This document shows positions 26,901-38,900 of a stretch of 64,000 bases of DNA, in pieces. The DNA is taken from the NCBI GenBank assembly GCA_963995525.1, contig OZ023207.1:33738681-33802680 (forward strand). Direction: 5' to 3'. The first letter of the stretch is position 1. Each line of letters opens with the position of its first letter. The DNA is from Escarpia spicata. Lineage: Eukaryota; Annelida; Polychaeta; Sabellida; Siboglinidae. The position numbers and the translations under genes were made by a program. The notes under the pieces are model-generated. The model searched no databases, was not told the DNA's origin, and saw nothing but the letters and a program-made list of their open reading frames with translations.

Positions 26901-29900
26901 AGTAGTAGTCTTGGGCCCTGCCAGCCACAAGGCTTAGTCATCAATTAGCACTGCTAGGTAAATTATACAATCAGCTCACAACTTAGGCATTGGGTGGGAC
27001 AACTGTTTCTTAAAAGTTTTTTAGATAAAGCCTGTGATGTCAGAAAACTGTGTAATTGATCACTATTGATGAATTTTTTCAATTACACAAAAAATCAATT
27101 ACAATTACATTATATTTTCAAAACCAGAATAAATTACAATTACAGCATTTGTATGTAATCAATTACAAATACAATTATGTAATTGGACCCAGCCCTGAAT
27201 TTCCACATCCGTTGGTCCAAACCACAGAATGTTGTTTGTTGCTTGTTATTGCTCCTACTCCAAACCAATTCTACACTGTTAGGCACTTGTGTAGAATTGA
27301 TATACCTCATTGGAACAATGTTCATTCCATCACTCTATACTGCTTCATGTACGTAGTCAGACACCGCCTACCGTGTACAACTGCTTCATGTACATAGTCA
27401 GACACCGCCTACCGTGTACAACTGCTTCATGTACGTAGTCAGATACCGCCCACCGTGTACAACTGCTTCATGTATGTAGTCAGATACCGCCCACCGTGTA
27501 CAACTGCTTCATGTACATAGTCAGACACCGCCCACAGTGTACAACTGCTTCATGTACATAGTCAGACACCGCCCACAGTGTACAACTGCTTCATGTACAT
27601 AGTCAGACACCGCCTACCGTGTACAACTGCTTCATGTACATAGTCAGACACCGCCTACCGTGTACAACTGCTTCATGTACGTAGTCAGATACCGCCCACC
27701 GTGTACAACTGCTTCATGTATGTAGTCAGATACCGCCCACAGTGTACAACTGCTTCATGTACATAGTCAGATACCGCCCACAGTGTACAACTGCTTCATG
27801 TACGTAGTCAGACACCGCCTACCGTGTACAACTACTTCATGTACGTAGTCAGATACCGCCCACAGTGTACAACTGCTTCATGTAAGTAGTCAGATACCGC
27901 CCACAGTGTACAACTGCTTCATGTAAGTAGTCAGATACCGCCCACAGTGTACAACTGCTTCATGTAAGTAGTCAGATACCGCCCACAGTGTACAACTGCT
28001 TCATGTACGTAGTCAGATACCGCCCACAGTGTACAACTGCTTCATGTAAGTAGTCAGATACCGCCCACAGTGTACAACTGCTTCATGTAAGTAGTCAGAT
28101 ACCGCCCACCGTGTACAACTGCTTCATGTAAGTAGTCAGATACCGCCCACAGTGTACAACTGCTTCATGTACGTAGTCAGACATCGCCCACAGTGTACAA
28201 CTGCTTCATGTAAGTAGTCAGACACCGCCCACAGTGTACAACTGCTTCATGTACGTAGTCAGACACCGCCCACAGTGTACAACTGCTTCATGTAAGTAGT
28301 CAGACACCGCCCACAGTGTACAACTGCTTCATGTACGTAGTCAGACACCGCCCACAGTGTACAACTGCTTCATGTAAGTAGTCAGACACCGCCCACAGTG
28401 TACAACTGCTTCATGTACGTAGTCAGACACCGCCCACAGTGTACAACTGCTTCATGTAAGTAGTCAGACACCGCCCACAGTGTACAACTGCTTCATGTAC
28501 GTAGTCAGACACCGCCCACAGTGTACAACTGCTTCATGTAAGTAGTCAGACACCGCCCACAGTGTACAACTGCTTCATGTACGTAGTCAGACACCGCCCA
28601 CAGTGTACAACTGCTTCATGTAAGTAGTCAGATACCGCCCACAGTGTACAACTGCTTCATGTACGTAGTCAGACATCGCCCACAGTGTACAACTGCTTCA
28701 TGTAAGTAGTCAGACATCGCCCACAGTGTACAACTGCTTCATGTACGTAGTCAGATACCGCCCACAGTGTACAACTGCTTCATGTAAGTAGTCAGATACC
28801 GCCCACAGTGTACAACTGCTTCATGTAAGTAGTCAGATACCGCCCACCGTGTACAACTGCTTCATGTACGTAGTCAGATACCGCCCACAGTGTACAACTG
28901 CTTCATGTAAGTAGTCAGATACCGCCCACCGTGTACAACTGCTTCATGTAAGTAGTCAGATACCGCCCACAGTGTACAACTGCTTCATGTAAGTAGTCAG
29001 ATACCGTCCACAGTGTACAACTGCTTCATGTAAGTAGTCAGATACCGCCCACAGTGTACAACTGCTTCATGTAAGTAGTCAGATACCGCCCACAGTGTAC
29101 AACTGCTTCATGTACGTAGTCAGATACCGACCAGAGTGTACAACTGCTTCATGTACGTAGTCAGATACCGACCACAGTGTACAACTGCTTCATGTAAGTA
29201 GTCAGATACCGCCCACAGTGTACAACTGCTTCATGTAAGTAGTCAGATACCGCCCACAGTGTACAACTGCTTAATGTACGTAGTCAGATACCGCCCACAG
29301 TGTACAACTGCTTCATGTAAGTAGTCAGATACCGCCCACAGTGTACAACTGCTTCATGTAAGTAGTCAGACACCGCCCACAGTGTACAACTGCTTCATGT
29401 ACGTAGTCAGATACCGCCCACAGTGTACAACTGCTTCATGTAAGTAGTCAGATACCGCCCACAGTGTACAACTGCTTCATGTAAGTAGTCAGATACCGCC
29501 CACAGTGTACAACTGCTTCATGTAAGTAGTCAGATACCGCCCACAGTGTACAACTGCTTCATGTACGTAGTCAGATACCGACCAGAGTGTACAACTGCTT
29601 CATGTACGTAGTCAGATACCGCCCACAGTGTACAACTGCTTCATGTAAGTAGTCAGATACCGCCCACAGTGTACAACTGCTTCATGTAAGTAGTCAGATA
29701 CCGACCACAGTGTACAACTGCTTAATGTACGTAGTCAGATACCGCCCACAGTGTACAACTGCTTCATGTAAGTAGTCAGATACCGCCCACAGTGTACAAC
29801 TGCTTCATGTAAGTAGTCAGACACCGCCCACAGTGTACAACTGCTTCATGTAAGTAGTCAGATACCCCCACAGTGTACAACTGCTTCATGTAAGTAGTCA

Positions 29901-32900
29901 GATACCGCCCACAGTGTACAACTGCTACATGTACGTAGTCAGATACCGCCCACAGTGTACAACTGCTTCATGTACGTAGTCAGATACCGCCCACAGTGTA
30001 CAACTGCTTCATGTACGTAGTCAGATACCGACCACAGTGTACAATTGTATTGTGTTGTAAGATCTAGTGAGATTTCATCGCCAAGTTATATTAAATATGC
30101 GAAGAGGGTGGGCATGATTGCTAGGGGTAGTCAATAATTGTCGTTCATTAACTATTAACCACAGTTACAATTGTGCCATCATTAATGTATGATTACGTGC
30201 ATGGTTGATTTGACTGGAGAATGAAACTACAATGAGACTAACCCACACATGCAGCACTCTAACCCACACATGCAGCACTCTAACCCACACAAGCAGCACA
30301 CTATCACACACATGCAGCACTCTAACCCACACATGCAACACTCTAACCCACACATGCAGCACTCTAACCCACACACGCAGCACTCTAACCCACACATGTA
30401 GCACTCTAACCCACACATGCAGCACTCTAACCCACACCTGCAGCACTCTAACCCACACATGCAGCACACTAACACACACATGCAGCACTCTAACCCACAC
30501 ATGCAACACTCTAACCCACACATGCAGCACTCTAACCCACACACGCAGCACTCTAACCCACACATGCAGCACTCTAACCCACACATGCAGCACTCTAATC
30601 CACACATGCAGCACTCTAACCCACACATGCAGCACTCTAACCCACACATGCAGCACTCTAACACACACATGCAGCACTCTAACCCACACATGCAGCACAC
30701 TAACACACACATGCAGCACTCTAACCCACACATGCAACACTCTAACCCACACATGCAGCACTCTAACCCACACACGCAGCACTCTAACCCACACACGCAG
30801 CACTCTAACCCACACATGCAGCACTCTAACCCACACATGCAGCACTCTAACCCACACATGCAGCACTCTAACCCACACATGCAGCACTCTAACCCACACA
30901 TGCAGCACTCTAACACACACATGCAGCACTCTAACCCACACATGCAGCACACTAACACACACATGCAGCACTCTAACCCACACATGCAACACTCTAACCC
31001 ACACACGCAGCACTCTAACCCACACACGCAGCACTCTAACCCACACATGCAGCACTCTAACCCACACATGCAGCACTCTAACCCACACATGCAGCACTCT
31101 AACCCACACATGCAGCACTCTAACCCACATATGCAGCACTGTGCCAGCACATGTGCAATGAGCGTTATCACAGCGTAAGTTGATGCATTAGGTTTTAAAA
31201 GTCCTTAATCAATTCGTTTGCCAATCATCAATCCGGTTCTTTTATGTCCAGATGTGTAATGTCTGAATAGTTTAACTAGTGTGCACAGTCGGTTTAATAA
31301 AAACATGCGTACTTGTTTTTTAATCACCAAAAAAAGATTTGTCATTACACCGGGTAGAGCTGGCGAAAGCCAATCGTGCTGTCGACCTCCTGCAACATTT
31401 CGGTCACGTGTTTTATGCGAGATCGGCATCCCACGCATTCGAAAACAATAACAACACACATGTGCTTTGGTGTATCAAGATGAAGATTCCAAAGTGGTTG
31501 TACGAAGGTACGTATTACACTATTGCAGTTGGCAACAAGAACACGTAGCCGTGCATCAATTCAACAAGAATTGCAACATGCGAACATCTACACTCGACTC
31601 GAGGCTGATTCTAACTTCTAACTCTAAGCCAGTCACTGTATCAGCCAGAGATTCAGTCTGAGAGTGACAACTAGCATACTATTTGATATGTATTGTATTT
31701 GGTTACGCAAGATCTTGTTAATAAGCTATATTATTGCGACAATACATATAGAGAGTAGATGACGTGAGGGTGCGAAATGACAAGTAACATTGGTTTGGCA
31801 GCAGGCCCCTGTTGATCGTGCAAGTAACTTAGTCAGGGAGCATCCGTAATTTCGTGCAACAGAACGTCAAACACGGGAGTGTTATATTGTTTATCATAAT
31901 TATTAAAAAAACAGTGTTTAGTGACTCACATTTTGATACTATTACTGCAGAATGTTGTTGATTTGCATTGTATTTAATATAAATTCAGCTAGAGTACACC
32001 ATATACAGTATAACATGCTTATAACGAACTACTTTGTGGGTAGCTAACAAGTTCATAACATATGTGAATTCGTTATATGCATGTACACGTTTGCCCGGTC
32101 GATGGCATTGTTGTTTGTGACAGTTTTAAAACTAATCGTCTGGGGCCAGTTTCATGAAGCATACTTAAAGTTACGCAATTACTTAGAGTCATGTGTTTGC
32201 ATAAACTTCTACGTTGGCTCATACTAAAAAAAATATAAAAATCGCGTCAGTTACTAAAACAACCATCTTAGCATTAAGAACATTCTTAGCCGCTTCATGA
32301 AACCGGCCCCAGGTGTCTATCAAACGCAAATATATTTTGACATATGTAACATTTATTTGTTTTTAGATGACATATAAAACTGTTACAAATGTTACTATTA
32401 GGCCTTAAGTGTAGTTATAGTATAACATTGCAGCCCAGCTTCTGTGAAAAAGTAACGAAACATGATGTAAACACATGGCGAGCACGCCGTGTCCAAGCCC
32501 ACTAAAACACGAACTGTGGTGGGATGGAGCCAAGGTAACTACTTCTACACACACAGAATGATCTGCTTTGTTTGCTGTTGGCTAGGACAACAGACAAAAG
32601 GAAATCCTCAAGCAAGTGGTAGTGTGCTGCAGCATCATCTAACTGCCTTTGATGATTTCTCTCATTACTTTGGCACTGGCTCTCTGCTCAGCCACAGTTT
32701 GACTTCCAGGTCACAGGTGGGAAGTATTTGCAAACAACTGGGTGATTTTCAGTTGGACAGAAGTTCGTTATATGGCAAAATTTGTTTGAAAAAAGGTGTT
32801 CGTAATAACCGTGAATTTGTTATACCCATGTTCATAATATGCGTGAACGCTTATTATAAAAAAGATAGGGAAAAAATCCGTACGTAAGAAACTGTTTTGT

Positions 32901-35900
32901 TATATCCGTCAATTCGTTGTATACGTGTTCGTTATAAGCGTGTTACACTGTATAAGGATTACACAAGAAAAAGCTCGCACTTGTTTCCATTGTGGTCCTT
33001 GATGTCTGGCTATTCTCTACGTAATGCATTAATTAATTGGTATCCTGTGTACCAATTAATACCTTTCAACTGACATATGCCGGCTATTCTTATGTATTTA
33101 CCAATATGTGTATATATTCTCACCATAGCAATGTATGAATGCATAATACGTAACTTGAATTATGATGTCGCTAGAGGCCACACTGCAACCCAAGAATGGG
33201 AATGACAGGAGGCAGAAGAGGGGCTAAGGTGGTCACCTGGTTCAGGCAAGCACAGGGAGGATATATAGCCTGCGGGAGGCCCACATTTGATCAATCCAGG
33301 TAATTTAAAATCTATAACAATCAACCACATATAAGTTATCAACAAATTTTAATGTGCACATTTAAATATACATTTGTTTTCATACACATTTTAATAATAA
33401 CATCTTGGACATGGAAAACTAGGTTGACTTCTGCACTTGTATATTATACCCAGTGTATCAACATAGACATATTAATACACCATTAAAACATGTTTAGCAT
33501 ATGGCGATGACTCAGAAATAAGTTTATAAAATAAATTATTTATTTTTGAAGAAGGTAGACATACATATTATGATCCTTTGAATATTTGATGAGGAAAATA
33601 TTTTTTTTTTTTCCAACATTCATGTTCACAATTCAACCTCAGGCAGAACCATAAAAAGTCAAACATGAATAATCTTATGTGTAGTAGTTACACATGGCAG
33701 ACACTGACATGAATTTGTATACTGAAAACAAAACAAAAAATATAAAATCACTTTACTGATGCTTTACTGATTCGCAGAATTCAAATAAGTCTATAATATT
33801 ACTAAGATCAGGCATCACTGTAAAGAAATTTTACAATTTTAAATTCATGTAATGACAATGAACACCTTGTAAAGAAAAATAGTTAAAATTTGTTACCATT
33901 TTGAAAAAGAGCATATTCCACTAATGTATCAACCAACCCCCTCCCTCCCCTGGAACAACCCCGGTAAACACTGACTGTTCCAAAGATATCAACATGTATA
34001 TATGCAGCTTTAGTAGTACATTTCTTGCTGCCTTTTTTCTTGTGAAATGCTGCAGATCACACCTAATTATTTACTCCCAACACTACTATGATGCCTGTTT
34101 TTGTTTACCGAATATATGCTTTTCTTTACTGGAGATTGAACTAGTGTGCTTAGTACCACTAGTTCTCCAAGTTAATATGGCATACTGGGCAGTTGTATTT
34201 GTCCAAGATCTTGGACAAGATCCTACAGCCATGCAACATGCTGCATACATGTATTAACAGTTTGTCATGTCAATGTTCACCGAGTGATCCTAATTGTGTC
34301 GTGTGTTACATCTGTGACAGATCCCCAGTGCCGATGGGGTGTACACTGGCTTCCAGGTCAGTCAGTTAGCTTGACTGACAAGAAACCAATGTAGAATGCA
34401 GGTTGCTCAACATAAGAATATGGTGACGCCTGACTAGCTCTGCAATTGGTGATGGAACAATAGGTGCCTGGGTCTGGCAGATATGGCAAGAGTCTCCGGG
34501 CAACAACTCTCGACGCTGTGAGACAGGTTCAGGTTCAGTGTCGAGCATTCTTCGTTGAACTACATCGGTTTGGATATCGATGACATCACGGTATGTGTTT
34601 GCTGTCTTCGATGGTACTGCATACCAGCTTGCTGACTTTTTGCTGTACATTTGCATCTACCTATACCGGAGACAAAGTGACAATTTGCATGGCTCAGACA
34701 TGCAAGATATTTTATATGTGACGACACATTTATCAAAAGTCAATAATACATGGTAATTAAATTATGGTATTTGTATTCAATTCAACTATAATTGTTAGCA
34801 GTGTCAATGAAAAATACATAAATTATCCAGCATTGTAACAGTGGTAGGGTTTCATTGTCTTTGTGTTGCTGATAGTCAGTGGCAGCCAGCTGAGTTCCTG
34901 CAACATACACCAGGTACTTGTTATGTACAATAAAAGTTTGTGATGAAGTAATGGTATTGAAAACCTTTTCACATTTTTCAACAACAATCTGTTGATACAC
35001 TGACAGCAGCATTTTACTTGTTTAAATTATCTATGTATCACGAAGACTGTTACATGCTTTTTATGCCACGTTTCATTTTTCTAAATTATTCTTTTTTATT
35101 ACTGGTTTATATTTTCAAATAATTTACATTACATTTTCACTTCGCATGATGCTTATACACCTGTACACAGTGTACTAATTATGTTATAAACAACACTTGA
35201 GCACAGTTAGTTCTGATATGGTGTAGTATCCAGTCCTCAGGATTGCTCAAAGTGCTTTACACTTTACTCCCTGGCAGACCTGTTAAATCGAACACCATAT
35301 CGACTTATTTGGGAAGCATTCAGCCACACTGAAATTAATATGCAGACTATTTGTACAAAATATCCACCACTGTCTGTAGCCAGTACTCAAGTCTTCATAC
35401 AGCTGAGTAAACCTGAGCAATGTAGCATGTGGTAATTCAGTCACTTGGCGATGACCCTGACTAGGCTAGTCACTATTTTTTGCGAGTTTTAAACATACCA
35501 AGCATTGCACAAACTACAAAATTTTCGAATTTTATATCATATTGATGTTTTTTTAACAAAGAATCATAATAAAGTTATTTTTATTTGATATGTACATATT
35601 ACATTTGTTCAACTAAAAACTAAACATCTTCCTAAGTAATTGTTCTCACTGGTTTACATTTTATGGGAATGTGATATTAAATTTTTTTTTTAAATACACA
35701 TAATTGTTTAGTCACTAATTTTGTGAATTTTAAACATACAATGCATGTATAAACTACAACTAGCATTTGACATCACGTGTTGTTTTTTTTAACAAAGAAT
35801 CGTGATAAAAGTAACTGTTTGTTTTTTATATGTACCTGAAATTTTTTCAACCTCTTCCTAATTTTTTTTTCTATTGTTGCTTTACATTTTATGTGCATGT

Positions 35901-38900
35901 GATGTGTATGTGATATTAAAAATTATTACATTATACATATCAAGTGCAGTAATTGTACCTGTAGTTGTATTGTGCTTTTCATTATTTTGTAGTTAATCTC
36001 ATCAAATACTTTCAATGTTTTTACTTTACATTGTCTTTATTTTAATTCACATGCATTTCTAACAACAATTTAACGAAACATACATTACTGCAAAATCCTC
36101 ATACAAACAAACAACTATCACATACAGGGGCGTATCCAGAAATTGAGTCTGGGGGGGGCACAAAAACCTCAACTGGCGGCCAAACCAAATGGTGTACTCT
36201 AAATTTTGTCGCTACCACACCGCCATAACTTCAGCCACTCCGCTGTCTCGGCTGGAGCGGTGATATTGGAAGACGCCATAACTTCAGCCACTCCGCTGTC
36301 TCGACTGGAGAGGTGATATTGGAAGACGCCATAACTTCAGCCACTCCGCTGTCTCGGCTGGAGCGGTGATATTGGAAGACACCATAACTTCAGCCACTCT
36401 GCTGTCTCGGCTGGAGCGGTGATATTGGAAGACACCATAACTTCAGCCACTCCGCTGTCTCGGTGATATTGGAAGACGCCATAACTTCAGCCACTCCGCT
36501 GTCTCGGCTGGAGCGGTGATATTGGAAGACGCCATAACTTCAGCCACTCCTCTGTCTCGGCTGGAGCGGTGATATTGGAAGACGCCATAACTTCAGCCAC
36601 TCCGCTGTCTCGGCTGGAGCGGTGATATTGGAAGACGCCATAACTTCAGCCACTCCGCTGTCGCGGCTGGAGCGGTGATATTGGAAGATGCCATAACTTC
36701 AGTCACTCTGCTGTCTCGGCTGGAGCAGTGATATTGAAAGACGCCATAACTTCAGCCACTCCGCTGTCTCGGCTGGAGCAGTGATATTGGAAGACGCCAT
36801 AACTTCAGCCACTCCGCTGTCGCGGCTGGAGCAGTGATATTGGAAGACGCCATAACTTCAGCCACTCCGCTGTCTCGGCTGGAGCAGTGATATTGGAAGA
36901 CGCCATAACTTCAGCCACTCCGCTGTCTCGGCTGGAGCAGTGATATTGGAAGATGCCATAACTTCAGCCACTCCGCTGTCTCGCCTGGAGCGGTGATATT
37001 GGAAGACGCCATAACTTCAGCCACTCCGCTGTCTCGGCTGGAGCGGTGATATTGGAAGACGCCATAACTTCAGCCACTCCGCTGTCTCGGCTGGAGCGGT
37101 GATATTGGAAGACGCCATAACTTCAGCCACTCCGCTGTCTCGGCTGGAGCGGTGATATTGGAAGACGCCATAACTTCAGCCACTCCGCTGTCTCGGCTGG
37201 AGCGGTGATATTGGAAGACGCCATAACTTCAGCCACTCCGCTGTCTCGGCTGGAGAGGTGATATTGGAAGACGCCATAACTTCAGCCACTCCGCTGTCTC
37301 GCCTGGAGTGGTGATATTGGAAGACGCCATAACTTCAGCCACTCCGCTGTCTCGGCTGGAGCGGTGATATTGGAAGACACCATAACTTCACCCGCTCCAC
37401 TGGAGTGGTGATATTGGAAGACACCATAACTTCACCCGCTCCACTGGAGTGGTGATATTGGAAGACGCCATAACATCACCCGCTCCACTGGAGCGGTGAT
37501 ATTGGAAGACGCCATAACTTCAGGTTATTATTATCACCTAAACTGGGGCACATTTCAAACGGTCTGGGGGGCACAATCGCATGGGCCCATTATAAAAGGT
37601 CTGCAGACACGCCAAATTCCTAAGGTCTAGAGGGGCACATGCCCCCAGGCCCCCTGGATCCGCCTATGACATAGTTGTTTATTGCTTGTATTTAAAATTT
37701 TGATCAAAAGTTTGGTGCCAGAGTAATGTGTACCACAACAGTAAGTAATTGTTAATATAAAAGTAATAAATTAGGTAAATTACAATTGCATTACTGTTAT
37801 TAGTAAATTATGTACATATTGTTTTTGTTCAATCTATTACTATAAGTTCAATAATTATAAATGTTACGGATCATTTATAATGCATTACACTATTACTGTT
37901 ATCCCAAGCCTACTTAGGATACTAGCCTACTAACATATATGACATAGACATAATATAGTCATATTATCATTGATATAGGTATATGCCATAGCGTTGTACT
38001 GTTACCTGATACTAGTCTATAGTAAACACTAAACAGGGCCCAGCCAGGCCTCTCATGCCACCTTTGCCATTGGGTAAAAGGTAAACAAGCAAATAAATTT
38101 AGTACAAGCAACATTAATATGTATACTCATATGTCTAAATGTATGTGATTATAGCTGAGCAGTGATATTGAAAGACGCCATAACTTCAGCCACTCCGCTG
38201 TCTCGGCTGGAGCAGTGATATTGGAAGACGCCATAACTTCAGCCACTCCGCTGTCGCGGCTGGAGCAGTGATATTGGAAGACGCCATAACTTCAGCCACT
38301 CCGCTGTCTCGGCTGGAGCAGTGATATTGGAAGACGCCATAACTTCAGCCACTCCGCTGTCTCGGCTGGAGCGGTGATATTGGAAGACGCCATAACTTCA
38401 GCCACTCCGCTGTCTCGCCTGGAGCGGTGATATTGGAAGACGCCATAACTTCAGCCACTCCGCTGTCTCGGCTGGAGCGGTGATATTGGAAGACGCCATA
38501 ACTTCAGCCACTCCGCTGTCTCGGCTGGAGCGGTGATATTGGAAGACGCCATAACTTCAGCCACTCCGCTGTCTCGGCTGGAGCGGTGATATTGGAAGAC
38601 GCCATAACTTCAGCCACTCCGCTGTCTCGGCTGGAGCGGTGATATTGGAAGACGCCATAACTTCAGCCACTCCGCTGTCTCGGCTGGAGAGGTGATATTG
38701 GAAGACGCCATAACTTCAGCCACTCCGCTGTCTCGGCTGGAGCGGTGATATTGGAAGACGCCATAACTTCAGCCACTCCGCTGTCTCGGCTGGAGTGGTG
38801 ATATTGGAAGATGCCATAACTTCAGCCACTCCGCTGTCTCGGCTGGAGCAGTGATATTGGAAGACGCCATAACTTCAGCCACTCCGCTGTCTCGCCTGGA

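Noticed and set aside
27339..30043. CRISPR-like appearance of regularly spaced repeats
   Set aside because: Units are contiguous without unique spacers, and the context is an animal intron.
30230..31141. Telomere-like CTAACCC in each 21-bp unit
   Set aside because: Only one hexamer-like match per unit and never in tandem, so it is not an interstitial telomere tract.
30165..31178. Four overlapping frames of 250-324 codons
   Set aside because: The 21-bp repeat yields open frames on both strands; no gene-like features.
32489..32887. 132-codon plus-strand frame
   Set aside because: Lies inside the pogo-like element, crosses its subterminal repeats, and has no recognisable domain.
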